Origin: Atherinomorus stipes
Taxonomy: Eukaryota > Chordata > Actinopteri > Atheriniformes > Atherinidae
Assembly (NCBI GenBank): GCA_023101725.1
Contig: JALJCO010001134.1
Span: 434,001-498,000 of the forward strand
Direction of reading: 5' to 3'
DNA length: 64,000 bases
Shown here: positions 13,301 to 28,300 of the stretch, in pieces
Numbering within the stretch: position 1 is the stretch's first letter
How the letters are laid out: each line of letters starts with the position of its first letter
The notes under the pieces: model-generated
Databases searched by the model: none
The model's input: the letters and a program-made list of their open reading frames with translations, nothing else
Told to the model about the DNA's origin: nothing
Translations under genes and position numbers: made by a program

Positions 13301-16300
13301 AATATAATATCAGCATATGAAAATATCACAAAATTTTGGTGAATTCTCACGAGATTTCGTAACAGAACGATGAAACATCGCAAGATTTCATTTGTAAAAT
13401 AGATAGATACCGCGTTTTTAAATGTCAATATGACATCAGCATATGAAAATATTGCGATAATTCAGTGTGTTGATATTTTTCCCCGACCATATAGTCTTTA
13501 GAAGTTTTGAAGTCTGTAAAAAGAAGTTTTGGAAGAAGAAGGTTTTTTTTCCAGACTTTAGAAACAGTGGGCTGATTGGTTAAATATCGGTGGGGTGGCT
13601 GATGTCCGATATTCAGTTTTAAGGCCAATATTGATAGGGGGCCGATTATATCGTGCATCCCTAGACAACACCATTCTTGCATCTTTGTGTGACATAATAA
13701 ACATAAACGAGCAGATTATTCTGTGAACATGTAGAGAGGTCTGACTGAACCGGCCAAAACAGAAAAATAAGGGAACTCGTTCTGGTGCTTTGCTAAAAAT
13801 AAAAGGAGAGAGATTTAACACAAATGCTTTCTTTTTCTTGTCGTTTCATACTTGAGGTATTAAAACATCTTAGATTTTTAAGTTAAAATCCAAAGTGGCA
13901 ATTAACACATCTGTCTTAATTCAGTGAAGGAACTTATTCAGGAGTTTTCTGTGTAAACAAAATGATAGTAAACAGTATTAATCGGGGACTTCATCTACTT
14001 ATTTTACACCTAATTCCTGAGAAACACCCCCCAAAAGGGTAACTCAAAGTTCATGTATGATTTTTGGTGTCAGGAAGCACAAACTAGATAATGTTTGTAA
14101 GCTCCACTTCATAAAAAGTTGAACAGTAGCAACACAACAAGGTACCACAACTGTTTTAACCAAACTTATTCATTTGAGCAAAACGTTTTCATAGAACAAC
14201 ACAAAGAAGCTGACCACTAACTAGCTGATCATCTTCTCACAAAGAAAACAAAACAGCAACAGCTACAGCCATAGCCATGTAACAAAATAAATTCAACATG
14301 CTTGACAGGGAGTGGGAAGAACTTATTAAATTCTGCCCCCATTTCTTCATATGAATCACAAAAATCGTGCTTCCTTCAAAATCAATATGCAAGATGAACT
14401 ATTGACCACAATTAGAGCAATAAACCAAAGAAGAACAGGAATTTGTACTGAATGATTCAAGCAACTAGGAAATGATCAAATGTCAACAACTTCAAGGGAC
14501 AAGGGTAACTAAACAGCAAAAATAAACATAACGTTGTTTATGTTCCAAAACAATGAAGGAGAGGATGTGCAGATGTGCTGCAGCTTTAACCGATGAGGAA
14601 ATCATGAAGAACCCTGAAGAACCCTGGAGCACCAGTATCATCAGCTTCCACCAGCAACTTCTCTTCAGAAAACAGGTACATTTATACTACAGCTGATTCA
14701 ATTATGAAGTTATAATTTGACTAATGATTCTGCTCTAATATGAGGATATAAAACACAGATTCATTAAATCTTGTCAAGAATTAAGTCAGGTCTTAAAGTC
14801 TCTAAGGAGTCACAAAGGTGATGCTTCCTTAACTTGGTTATAAAATGTGTTACTACATGTAAAGTTGTCTACCTACTAATAAATACTGTGGCTGTTCATG
14901 TGTGTATAAGCAGTAGACACCTGCATATAAACTTGGCTATCATATTTATCACCCCTGTTTTATTCATTTTTATTGGGCAAAAGGACTAAAAGATGAAGAT
15001 TATCAGCTCATATGAACTGATTTTCTTAAAATAAGGTCATTAATCTCCCTACCAGTACTCATGTTGTTCCAAATTCACCTGAACATTCATCCAAACTGGC
15101 AGCTTTAGTCCTTTTTCAACAAAATGAATAATCCTTTTTATTTTCCATGATATGGAAAATGTCTTAAACCAACACTATTAACATGGATGAGAAAAATGTA
15201 AAACCATGCAACCAAACTAAGCAAATCAAGGTGATCTAAAGAAAATAGCATTAAATGTTGTCATTTAAATTATATTTGAAGCTGTCAAAGAAGTGTACGA
15301 ATGAATCAACATATGCAGAAAGTACATCAAAGCAACAAAGAGAATCAGGATGACACACCAAATGCTACTTGTTGGTTAAAAAAGAGCAATTAGACAAGAA
15401 AAGGAACAATTGAAGTTATCAACCCCCCTCCTCAATCTTTTAAAACTACATTTTTAAGCTCAAAGACAAAAAATAAAAGAAGTGGAGAAAAAGCACAAGC
15501 ATAGCTGGATTTCTTTCTTTGTAAATGAGGATTTTTCCATTTCCTACCTCCTTTCCTTCCTCTCCTCTTCAAAGCTCAAACTGATAACCAGCTCAGTCTG
15601 GCTTTTGCTCCAATCCAGAAGAAAACATTGACGTGTCTGAAAACTTCCTGCTATTGCTTCTTTCTATGTTTTTACTCTTTATACTTTCTTTGCTAACCTC
15701 TTTACTTTTCTGTCCTCTTCTTCTTTTCCTTAACTTTCTGTGTCTCTGAAACTCTACCTGGACCGCCCCTCAGTTCTGGCTGCTCTGGCTGCTGACTGGC
15801 AGGAAGCTTCCAGGAAGTGAAGCTGTGATTGGCTGCTGTGGGATTCTGCTGGAGTCATCAGAGTTTTAAGACTTCCAGATGTTTGTCTGAGCTTCGTGCT
15901 GCTTTCCAACGCGCAGACGCACAGCGCAGCAGATTTTACTCAGCGTTCGTCATCTGTTGGGTTTCTTGTTTGGTTCGAGGAGGTCAGAGGTCGTGGGTTA
16001 AGAACGGGAAACATAAACAAGTGAATGCTGTTCCCAGAGAACCAGCAGGCCGTGCACACACAAAGCTGCTGTTACTGTCCAGGACCGCCAGTAGCAGGTG
16101 AACAGAGGAGCTTTTACACCTGAACGAACAAATATTTACCACAAAACATAAAAAAATAACAGATTAAGTACCTGGAATCAGCAGGCAACCAGAAACACTA
16201 CAGCTGAAGCTGAATATAGTTTCTTTGGTGCTTTTGAACGAAAACAAATTAAACCCTTTAAAGCCGTATGTATCGTATTTGATAAAGTTTCCAAAAATGT

Positions 16301-19300
16301 TTGCATCTGACACCTTTTGAAGGGATACACAATATTGGAACTTTGGTCGATATCCAATATGCCGATATTCTAAGACTCATGTGGCAAATAACTGATATCG
16401 ATACGGATATTACAGCTGAAAAAGATAAGCAGTCATTGTAAATAGCAGTTTTATTATTGGTTTCTGACACTTTGAAAAATAGGGGAGGGAAAAAATATTG
16501 ATACACTGGAATATCGTGATATTTTCATATGCCAATATCAAATCGATATTTAAAAACACGGTATCAGTCTATTGTACTTACAAAATGTTTCGATATTTTT
16601 ACTCACCCCTTGGAAGAAGAAGTAGTTTTGTGAGGTTTTTTTAGACTTTAGAAACAGCGGCCCGATCCGTTAAATAACGGTGGGGTGGCCGATGTCCGGT
16701 ACTCCAATGTCTGATACTATCAGGCCGATAATATCGTACATCACTACTTATCTTAATAGGAGGGAAAGAATGGGCTTAATTTCTCTCATAGGATCAATAA
16801 AGTATTTTCAATTTCATCAAATTTCATTTTGTACCATTTTCAGTTTCTTTGTTTACTACACAGACAGTGTCACTGCCTCAGCTCTGCTAGCTATATTCTC
16901 GCTCACAATCTATTTTCTGTTTATTTTTGTTCGTTTGCTCTTCAGAAACAGAAAATTTTAGCTTTTAATGACCCTACATATGAAGTTTCTTTTATTTACA
17001 CGTGACCACCAACAAGGCTTTCTCCTTCCTTTAAACTCCATCAGTATCTTTAAGTACCATTAATCTTAAATTACTCCGCCTGCATTGTCTCTTCATCTAC
17101 ATCCACTAGCAGACCACTGAGGTTTTAATGTAGTAGCTATTTTTGTGATCTTTTCTGTAATCGTGTAAATCCCATAACAAACCCGTGGGTGTCAGGTTTC
17201 CTGCAGATCTCACTGAACTTTTTCTTTCCTCGGCCACAGGAACTCCCGCTCCCTCAAAACCCAGTTATCCTGCGTAATCTACTTGCTGCCACTTGCTCGT
17301 CTCCTGACGCAATTTGCTCCTGGCTGACAAACTTCAGCACACTCCTTGTTAGTCCTCTAGCATGTCAACTGGTTGCAAATTTCTCTCCACATTAAGCAAA
17401 CTGGGACACTTGCATGTGATATTTATCACCTGTTGCCCTCACAGTAAAGCTTTTGTGCATAAAAGTGGGTCAAACCTTTTCAAAGCAGTCAAACATTTGA
17501 CTGCCTAATCTTTAAGACACATAGCTGATGATATTGGCTTACATTTAAGCCAAAATGCCAAATAAATCCAGCAGAATTATCATGTTCAGCTTTGCTTAAC
17601 TTCTAGCAAATGACAACACAACATGGAAGCACAGTTGAACTTAAAATGGTGGATAAAAGGTTTTGATTAAGCTGCATTACCCAGAGTTAAGAGAACAACA
17701 ACTTTAGATGAGACAAAAATTAATAACAGACTACATTAACTCCACAGAGATCAGACGCAGTGCAGGAATGCTCCATACAAAGACACACATTTAATCTTCT
17801 CCCTCGTGTCTAAGCTAATGTCATATCATCACTGATTAATAAACTCCGATCTTTGCGTTACATGATATTCTGACATTCTTTAGTTATAAAGAAACAAGTT
17901 TAATCTGTGTGGGACAGATCTGATGTTGACAGAGTGACCTCAGCTCAATGATATTGCATGTTAGAGCTTCATTTCACAACAGCTTGTGACTCAGACTTTC
18001 AGCAACAGATGCTCACAGATGTGTGTTGTTGCTCTGTTTAAACCTCTTTCAAAGTTGTATGGCCTTAGCTGAATTGATTATGGGATTGGACGTTAAGGAA
18101 TAAACAAAATAAGTGATGTTTTGTGTTTTGCAATATCTAAAACATTTGTTTTGAACTGCAATTGTGCCACTACTCCAGCTGTGCAAGCCTACCAGGGTAA
18201 CCGTACTGAATAGCCATCATATAGGAAAGGAACTGTAAGGCTTCTACATTGCTAGCAAATGCTGTGCTTTTATCATCCTACGACCTGAAGGCTCCCTAGC
18301 AACCGACAAGCGCTTTTCTGCCAGACAGAACAATGCCATGTTCACATATCCCCTGCAGTCTCAGTGGGTTAAATAACACAAGCAGCCCTGCAACAAACCG
18401 TGAATGCAGTTATTCTGTGACTTTTTCTCCACATGACTTCACCAGAATTACCTCAGGAGATGGTCAACAGAAAGCTTGCTTCGAACTGAGGATGTGGAGT
18501 TAGAAAGGAGCAGAAAACTTAGCGGTTGAATCTTCTGAAAATTATTGCAGAGAAGAAAAGTCTACATCTTTCTCAGTTAATGTTTTAGCCTGTTTCTTCT
18601 GAAGTTTACACTTAAATCACCAAGGAAACCCTCTCTGACCAAACAAAATAATACACAAACAGCTGTATGAGAATTTCATCTAAATGAAACAAGTGAGAAA
18701 TAATCAAATGATGATTCAGATCAATAGTACTCAGACTAAAGGAGGAAATACACTAATAATCTGCTCACACTCAAAGGCTGTTGCAACAACTTCAATTTTG
18801 TAACACTATTATTGATAGATGGGTCAACCACAGGGGATGCCAAGCAACACCCCAACCACAATGTTGACTTTTTCAGGATTAACGAGCATGAAAGGAATGT
18901 TAAATATATACACAGTAGGAAATAAGGAGCTTTGAACTGAGATTAACAAGCAAAACTTGCTCAACGGTCCCTGCGAACCTCACTGGTGGCAGATAGGACC
19001 AAACAAATTCTTAAAGCTGTGAGTGAATGATAAAGGGAAGCAGCGCCAGGGAACTAGCATGGAGAAAAGGGCTCTTCTGCTCAGGCTGTGGAGCAACATG
19101 CAGCAAAAATGATGACTCCTACAGACCATAACAAGAATTAAAACATGCAACTCGAGATCTAAGAGAGCTCACAAACTCGTGTGCTACCAATAGGGATGTA
19201 ACAATATGAAAATTTCACATCACGGTTACTGTGACAAAAATGTGTTATAGAAATCACCCCCCAGTATCATTAAAAACATCCAAAATGGGTCGAGAAGTCA

Positions 19301-22300
19301 ACTTTGTCCCCTTTTAAAGGGGGAAAATCCTCCAGAAATATGGATGCCTTTGCTGCCTTTCGCCATGTTTTCATAAATGAAACATTGCAAACTGCAACTG
19401 CTGATGCTTTTCCAGCCAATGAGCAGCATAACAGTGAGTTTTTCAAAGCACAGTAATCAATCACGGTTTTAATGATTATTAAAATTTGAAATGGTATTAC
19501 TAATCGTAAGGAATTTTATCACGGTTAATTATTTTTTATTTTTTTATTTTTTTTTTTATTAGCTTTTTAGAACAGAACAATATTAACAACATGGAAGCAG
19601 GTAAGGGAGAGGAGGGAGGAAAAAAGAAAAGACATTCTTGCGGTAGAAGAAGAGGAAAGTAATATTCACTTACAGTGTTCAAAAATACTCAGATTACAGT
19701 TTCAACCCAGTGCAGAAAAACTAACGTACATATGCCATAGCTATTCATCAGACAAAATCAGGTCTCTTATTAATCACGTGTTTAAGCCATCTTGACCAAC
19801 TTTCTCTAAAGATTTCACTTTGACCCCTCAGATTAAAAGTGATTCTTTCCATTTGGTATATATTGTGGACTATGTCTATCCATTCATCTATTGATGGCGA
19901 TTCTTTTTTAAACCATTTCCTGGTTATAGCTTTCTTACAAGCCACTAACAAGATTCTTAGTAAATATTTGTCGTTTTTTGTACATTTAAGGTCCCCAATA
20001 TCACCCAGGTATAAAACTTTATAATCCCAAATATTTTTAATTCCAAAAACAGCTTCAAGGATATCTCGAACCCCTATCCAGAATGGCAATACCATGGGGC
20101 AACTCCAAAAGATATGAAGATGGCCCGATTCTGTCCCTCCACAAGATCTCCAACAGCCAGTATGTTTGGAATATTTAGCAGATTGTTCTGGCGTGCGGAA
20201 AAAGCGAATCATATTCTTCCAGCTAAACTCTTTCCAATGTGGAGAATACGTTGTTAACCACTGTTGTCCACATATCCTGGTCCATCCCTCTACTGTTATT
20301 TTAGTCTTAGATTCTGCCTCCCATTTTGTTTTTATTTTCAAACTAGGGTTTTTCTTCAATGTCTGGAAAGCATTATATAATTTGGAGACCAATTTCTGAA
20401 GACTATCCCCTTTATATGCCTTCTGGAAGATATTTAAGATTTCTTCCCCTACTATGATCTCGTCTTTCAATATATTTTTCACTATAAAATTTCTAATTTG
20501 TAAGTACCTGAAGTGGTCCTGATTTTGCAAGCTGAAAGTATTCTTAAGGTCCTGAAAACCCAGAACGGATCCTCGATCTATCAGGGTGAAGTATGTTGTT
20601 AACCCATTCTTAGTCCACAACTTAAATCTTGCATCATGTATAGCTGGAGTAAAATTAGTATCATATGCAAACCATTTAAGCATGTACGTCATGTCTTTCA
20701 GCTTATGTTTTTGACAGATCTCACTCCATGCTTTTAATGAGCTGATTATTAAAAGATTGTTAGGGTCTGTAATGTGGCTCCTTAACGAGGGTTCTCCTAT
20801 CAGGGCTCTGATTGGTACCTTTGTTCCCATTGAAGTTTCTATTTCTTTCCATTTTGACTCGTATTTAGAGTTGCACCATCCAATTAAGGGTTTTATTTGG
20901 GCTGCCCAATAATATTCCCTGAGACTGGGGAGGGCAAGCCCCCCCTGTCCCTTGAGAGTTGCAGGATGTTATATTTCACTCTCGGTTTTTTCCCCGCCCA
21001 TATATACCTAGAGATAATCTTGTCCCAATCTGAAAAAAACTCGGGTTTTCCTATTGGCACTGACTGGAATAAGTATAAAAGTCTTGGTAAAATATTCGTC
21101 TTTACCGAGTCGATGCGTGAGCTAATGTTTAAATAGGGAATCAAAGACCATCTGTTAATGTCAGCCAGTATTTCTTTTTTAATGGGTTTATAATTTATGT
21201 CTTCCAATTTATTCAAGTCCCTCGGTAAAAAGATACCCAAGTATTTAATAAAATTCTTGTTCCATCCCATTTGGTATCTGGAGCTTAACTGTTGAGATGG
21301 ATTATAGTGAAAATTTAATATTTGGGTTTTTTGCCTATTTAGTTTATATCCAGAATATGATCCATATTCATCCAGGAGTGACATCAATGTAGGAAGTGAT
21401 TCATTTGGGTCCGTGAGGAACACCAATACATCATCCGCGAATAAAGCAATTTTCTGTTCCCCAGCGGTCATGTCTATCCCTTTAATCTTATCATTTTCTC
21501 TGATCCACTGTGCCAGGGGTTCTATGAATATAGCAAACAGCATAGGACTAAGTGGACAGCCCTGCCGTGTAGATCTCTCTAGTAGAAATGAGTCTGTTAA
21601 CTCACCATTAATCTTCAGTCTGGCTGATGGCTTATTATAAATTGCTTGAATTATTTTAATCACTTCCTGGCTAAAACCAAAATTTTCCATTGTATGAAAT
21701 AAAAAGTTCCATCTGACTGAGTCAAAAGCTTTCTCGGCGTCTAAGCTTACCAACAGAGCCTTTATTTTGTTTTGATTTATATGTCTAATGATATGTATAG
21801 ATCTCCTTATATTGTCCTGTGTCTGACGAGACTGTATAAAGCCTGTTTGGTCCATATTAATTATTGTGGGTAAAATCTTTTCAAGTCTCCGAGCAATTAT
21901 TGAAGTGAATAATTTGTAATCTAGGTTTAAGACACTAATTGGTCTGTAGTTAGCACAATTTAATTTATCTTTCTTATCTTTTGGTACAACTGTGATAATA
22001 GCTTCTTTCCATGATGCTGGAGTTTCCCCCTTTGACAAGACCCAATTAAAAGTTTGCACTAATAAAGGTGCTAATTCTTCTTTTAAATTTTTATACCATC
22101 CTGCTGTAAAACCGTCAGGGCCAGGAGATTTATTTGCTTTCAATTTAGTTATAGCAGCATATATGTCTTCCTTTGTTATTTGTTTTGTTAATAGTCTATT
22201 CTGATCTTCTGTCAACTTTGGCAAAGATAATGACTTTAGCCTCAACTCCATTCCCTGATCAGAGTCTACTTGAGGTTGGGAATAAAGTTTTTTGTAATAC

Positions 22301-25300
22301 TCCAAAAAACATTCTTTTATTTCTTCAGTCTGATGCTTTGGTTCCTCTGTCACTGGATCCTTTATCGTGGTTATTGTAGACTCTGCCTGTTTTTTACGCA
22401 GTCTATAAGCTAATAGTCTAGCATATTTGCTTCCCCCTCATAGTATTTTTGTTTGGTATAAATAAGTTTATTTTGGATTTCTTGATTCCTAATTTCCTCA
22501 ATTTGATTTCTTTTCTTTTTTATTTCTATCATTACCTTAGGGTCGATAGTGTTTTTATGTTTTGTCTCTAGACATTTCAGTTCCCCCAGAAGAGTATTAA
22601 GCTTTTCTACACGTTGTTTTCTAAGGAATGATGTCAATGCAATCACTTTCCCTCTCATGACAGCTTTGCAAGTATCCCAAAGAATCGGTGGAGCAACCTC
22701 ACCATTATCATTATATTCTATAAATTCCAAAATATCTCTAGACAGTTGCTGTATTCTTTGTTTATTTAAAATACTTTCATTAAATCTCCAATGTGTAAAC
22801 CTCTGTCTAAATGTTGTCTTCAATATCAAGTATACTGGACAATGGTCCGAAATATCCCTCGTCCCTATATAACAATTTTGTATAATATCACTGTCAGACA
22901 TAAGGAAATAATCTATTCTTGAGTATGTCGCATGCGGGGATGAGTAGTATGTATAGTCTCTAAGTAGAGGATTTCGTTGTCTCCATACATCAAATAGGCC
23001 CAACTCTAATAACAATGAGTTAAATTTTCTTGTTAATTTACTCGATTGGGAAAGCCTCTTTCCTGACGAGTCTATGCTGGGGTCCAAAACAATATTAAAA
23101 TCACCCCCACACACAAGAGTCCCCTGGGTTTCTGTTGAAATCCTGTCTAGGACTTGTCTATAAAATTCAAAGTCAGAACCCGGAGGGATATAAATATTAT
23201 AGAAAGTATAAATATTTCCATCCACTTTACCCTTCACCATTATAAACCTTCCCTCTTTATCCTTTATAGTCGCTATATGTTCAAATCTAATTTTTTTTGT
23301 AATCATTATTCCCACCCCTCTTGTGTGTTTCACTCTATTTGAAGAATAAAATATATGTTCGTAGCCATTTCTTTTAAGTTTCTCATGTTGCTTTCCCATC
23401 ATATGAGTCTCCTGTAGGAATACAATATCTACTTTCTCGTGTTTGAGCTTTGACATGACTTTCTTTTGTTTAATTGGACTAAGTAGTCCATTCACATTCA
23501 GAGAAATAACTTTAATCATTTAACACGTGTACACTCAACTTACAGATTAGGTACAGCATCGAAAAACATCTCTCCCCTGCTTCCAACACAGAAAGAAAAC
23601 ACACTACTAAAGCAAAATATGAAACAATAGAACATGTAAGGATACCTCCTTCAGAAGATGGACACTTGTCCCTCTTAAGTCCCTGTTGGTGGGTGGAGGG
23701 AATGTCAACCCCACGAGTGGTCCTGGCCCTCCCCAGTGGTGGAATAGCTGGTCTCCATGACCATACCATGTCCACTAGATATGTCCAACAAACTAACAAA
23801 AGATGCTCCTGCACGATCGATTATTTCCTTAGAGAAGGAGAAGTAAAAAGAAACCTTGTTCCCTCTTCTTTGTTCCTCGCCGTACTTATGTATTCGGTTT
23901 CCTTCTGTAATCTTTCAGCTTATCTCTCACCCGTTTCTCCATCTGCTCACTTCCGTCGTTTACTCCAGCACGTTGCCATGGGAACTTCCTCTGAATAGCC
24001 TCCTCCAGCTCGGTCTCCGAATGATCCTCCGCGGTATTTACCTGAATACCCCGTGTCCTCATGTCGCGAGCGGCCTCCTGTACACTGTCATAGGTCCGCG
24101 GACCCGTACTCCAGTGGATTCGGATTCTTGTAAAGGGAGTTTGGAACCGAATGCCTTTCTCTTTTAGTATCTTCTTGATGGTAGCGTATCCCCGACGTTT
24201 CTCCAGCACCTCTCGCGCATAGTCGTGATCAAAGAAGATCTGTTTGTTCCCTATTTGAATTTTCTTTCCCCATGCCTTCTTCAGTACAGTTTCTTTTACT
24301 TCAAATTGTAAAAAGTTCACCACTATGGATCTGGGAGCCGCACCGGTTCTCGGTTTTTGTGAGAGGGCTCTGTGAGCACGTTGGATTTGAAGAGACATGC
24401 CCTCCGGTATAGCTAGTTCCGTCGTGAGTAATTTTTCCACAAAGACCATCATCGAGTCGCCCTCCGAATCTTCCGGCACACCATAAATACGAATATTATT
24501 TCGTCTGGATCTGCTCTCCAGATCAGTAACCTTTTCCCTCAGGCGTTTTTGTTCTGCCAACAGATTTAGCAAAGCCTCTTTAGTCACCACTCCGCTTTCC
24601 TCCATCTCCGATATACGCTCCTCTGCCTCGGATATGGCTTTACCTTGTACTTGTTGCGTCTCCGTGATCTCTGAGAGCTTTTGGTTGAGTTCTTGTCTTA
24701 GCAACGACATCACGTCGTTTAGTTCCCTTTTAAAATCTGCCTTCAAGTCCAGAGTGGCTGAGTGGATATCTTTTTTTACCCCACTGAGATCTTGCGCGAT
24801 CGAGGTTAGTTGCTGCAGCATCTGGTCTCGAGGCTCCTCATGTAGTTGGCTAGCAGGCTGGAAGCTAGCTTCTTCGACTGGCAGCTCCATGTGGTCTTTT
24901 TTCCGTAGTGGTTGAGCAGTGTTTTGCCTTCTTTGACTTCTCTGGCTTCTCTGCGATTTCTCCCCACTCATCCCTGTTCGTATCCGCTTAAGAAATTTGA
25001 ATTTCTAGCGTGGAGAGACGAATTTGGGTCGATCTGCACGGAGCCGTAAAATTAAGCGTCTGCACCCATCATGGCGTTCCGGAAGCCCCACGGTTAATTA
25101 TTTTACCAGTAATCGTTACACCCCTAGCTACCAACAGTGACTTTTTAAGGCCACCATCAGATCCTCGATTACACTACTTAGCATGAACGTGTAGATTTTC
25201 CCAACCAGCAGCAGTGATATGACAGTTTTTTTATGGGGTTTTTCAAAAAGATGGTAAGTTTCATGTCTACTGTATGAACTGTGTGAATTATAACTGTAAA

Positions 25301-28300
25301 CCAAAAGTAAGGTTGATTATTCCTATTCTACAAGTACATAAAAGATCCATACCTCTACACTTAAAAAAACTAACAAATATTCGAACTAATATCCTAAAGA
25401 AAAAAGTTTTTGCAATGTGTCCCTTGTTTTTTAAAAGCAAAAATGAGAGTAACATGCACCAACAAAGCTCAGCTGTAGGGATGCACCAAAATGAAAATTC
25501 TTGACCAAAACCGAAAACAAAAAAATGAGCAAACCAAGGCTGAAAACCAAAACATCAAAAGAAATTATAATGCCAATTATTAGAACCATAGCATTTTTAG
25601 CTACGATGTGTACCAACCTCACTAAAATCAAAGCATTGCAATAAATCAAAAACATAAGTATCAAAATATTTATTTACCACTGACTAGCAATGCACAATAT
25701 AAATTAAAATTAAAATATTTAGTTTGACCCCACTCGTGTACATTACATAATGCCTTTTAAATTTTTCTCTGTAGGACTACTACAACAAATAATAATATAC
25801 AGGCTTATAACTGACTGGCTGCTGATTGAAAGACTGAAATTAAATATGTTCTCATATAAAAACACAAAGTGCAGAAGTCACGAGCTGGATGCTCTGTTTG
25901 CTGCATCATCACAAGTTTCGGCATGTTTTTTCTGTGATTTATGTCTTTTGGCCGAAAACCAAAAATGCAGTTTTGGGTCTCTTTTCAGCCAAAAACCTTT
26001 GGTGGCCGAATTTTCAGTGCACCCCTACTCAACAGCCCAACCACACTGTCAGACATGTACGGTACGGGCACGCATGGACACATTTTTCGCAACTAGAGTG
26101 AAGCTCAGTCCAAACTCCATCATGTCCAACCTCATGTCGAACATAGTCATTAAACAATGGAAGAAAAATCCTTAAATGCTGTAATTATTGTCAATCTGAA
26201 AGCAGTAAATCAAAATGTCAAACCCATACGTGTTTGTAGTGTGATTAGAAAAGTGCTGCTATGTTCTTCCTGTACTGAAGGTCTAACTGCAGGACAACAT
26301 CCATCCTGTTATTTTACCCTGGAAATCCCACAGCAGCCTCTTGACGAGGTACAAACTAATGATTATTGCATAAAGTCACCATCAGCACATTACATAAAAG
26401 GAGGTTTTGTAAGTTTTACTATTGAACTCATGATACACTTCTCCAGATAAATGTTTGACAGCTTATAGCTATAAAAAAAATCAACAGTGATGTGATGTAA
26501 ATGACCAAACTTTAAAAAGTGGCAAAGTTTTGTGTAAAACTAAGACCACGTTTACACTGCAGTTCCTAACTTTTTTGTTTGAGATCATGTGGATAATGCG
26601 ATTACAAGCAGCACACTGTTTACTCAAGTACAGAAAGTAAGTACAGATGCAACACATTAGCATGTTTGTATCAATTTAAACAACATACAGTCTGAGCTGA
26701 CAAAATTATACTGAACTGTTGTTCAGACTTTAGTATGAAGAACTTTACAGATGGGCCACACATGGTCAACAAAGTCCCATTTCTCTGAGGAACAGACATC
26801 TAGGGTTTAAATATCAGAATAGTCAACAGATAAAACAGAAAATGAAATCAACAACCACATTGTCAAGTAAAAATTGCACATCCTTTTGAAGCCTTCAATA
26901 TTTTTTGGATTCATATCAAACATGTTTCTGTTGACAAAACATGTAGGATAAATAAAAGGATTTGGAACATGAGGGATGCTGACACGCCTGTTTTTTGTTG
27001 TCTTCGTTTATCGAGAATATTTTAGCAAAGCTGCAACCATGACTCAAGTGAGAAGAAAAAAATGATCACCTACAAACCTCAATCTTTTAGATTGTGATCA
27101 TCTTTATAATCAGTTTGTACAACGTTTATAATATGTATACTTTTTTGACACTTGTGGTTCCAGCGCTGATGTTTAGCACAGAAAGGTGAAGCAGCACATA
27201 AAACCCATGATATAACTGCTTGCTATGTTAAGATAATTGGTTGCATATAAAAGGAAAAAAACTCAGACAATCTGAGAAGACAACTTGTGTCTTGGTACAG
27301 TGGACACAAGGAGAGATTAATGTTTAAAGTTATGATAATGTGGTTAGGGATAGTGACTAAGCACACCAGATTTCATAAAGTTCTCTAGTTGAACCAGCTG
27401 AGTCAAGTTAGTCAAAAAGAGGTAAATGTGATCTTTATTTTAAGGTTTAGTGAGCTTCTGATGTTGGGCTTTACTTATTTTAGAAGCTCTTGCCATTTTT
27501 CAACCCTTTACACAACTTTGTAACACTCCTTTAAAGTACCACTACATAACTTTCTGTCCTGTAAACTCTGGGTTTCTGTCTAGTTTTTTCTGTCTAGATA
27601 TTTATTATCACATTCCTGGAGTCATTGTTGCCCTGCAGCATTCTGAGGCTGATAACTGCACTGCATAACTTCTTTTTCCGTCCCAGGACATCACATGACA
27701 GCTGCGTTTTCTTATGGCACCACATCAGACACCAACAATTGGATATCAACACACCTTCTGATTTGAAAGTGCACTATTCATGAATGATACATCACCGTAA
27801 CACTCATAATTCCACTGATAAATACATGGCAACATCAGTAAGGTGAGACTTAATTTCCCCGTGAAACTGTGTGGCTTTAAAGTAAGCTCCTACTGAGCAC
27901 ACTCAGGATTAATAATGCAGGCAAAAGTGACTTGAATGACAGACTTTTCTGTCCATATATCTGATCTTTTAATGACAATCTGAACATTTTTTCCATATCA
28001 GACCCTGGCTACTTTTATATGAGGTACAAAATCTGGTTTTCAACCTCAGTCTGAACAGTCATGTTGCATTTCATGAAGCTTTTATCTCAGTGGCATGTAG
28101 GGCTGCACAATGGGCTCTAAGCACAGCTCCACCACTTCCTGAACCTAAGGTAGCTCCTTTGTTTCCTGTCTTTCATTACTGGAGGAACAGATTAAACCAG
28201 GTGTGGCTGAACTTTAAAAAATGGGCAAAATTTTCTGAATTAATCAGTTTGTCCAATAAGAAGAAAGAAAAAAAGAAAGAAATTAAAGGAGGGGAGGGAG

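Larger units (their letters stand above)
12369..19182. other. sh3d19 intron 1, 3' part
   Basis: Apart from the two family B MITEs, I see no gene or named repeat. The stretch around 12600-13000 has an AAAGGGATATTGTGTAAG motif and a GC-richer patch that look like a decayed MITE, but I could not find its second end. 13670-16300 and 16750-19180 hold nothing I recognise. Confidence 0.5.
19536..25088 (-). mobile_element. L1-superfamily LINE (L1/Tx1-like), nearly full length
   Basis: An autonomous non-LTR retrotransposon in sense orientation to sh3d19 intron 1. It has a short 5' leader, ORF1, a spacer of about 366 nt, ORF2 and an A-rich 3' tail (read on the plus strand as 19536-19559). A perfect 16-bp target duplication, CACGGTTAATTATTTT, lies at 19520-19535 and 25089-25104. 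The perfect duplication and intact ORF1 point to a young insertion. The element is in the 18.4-kb intron and inside a MITE. Confidence 0.9.
19191..25126. mobile_element. hAT-like MITE interrupted by a LINE
   Basis: The left end begins TAGGGATGTAAC at 19191 and the right end finishes GTTACACCCCTA at 25126, forming inverted termini. The 8-bp direct repeat GCTACCAA flanks them exactly (19183-19190 and 25127-25134), as hAT transposition produces. Removing the LINE and one target copy leaves a MITE of roughly 370 bp with no coding capacity. Confidence 0.85.

Noticed and set aside
19839..24915. Plus-strand frames opposite the LINE
   Set aside because: Antisense shadows of LINE ORF1 and ORF2, without family resemblance.
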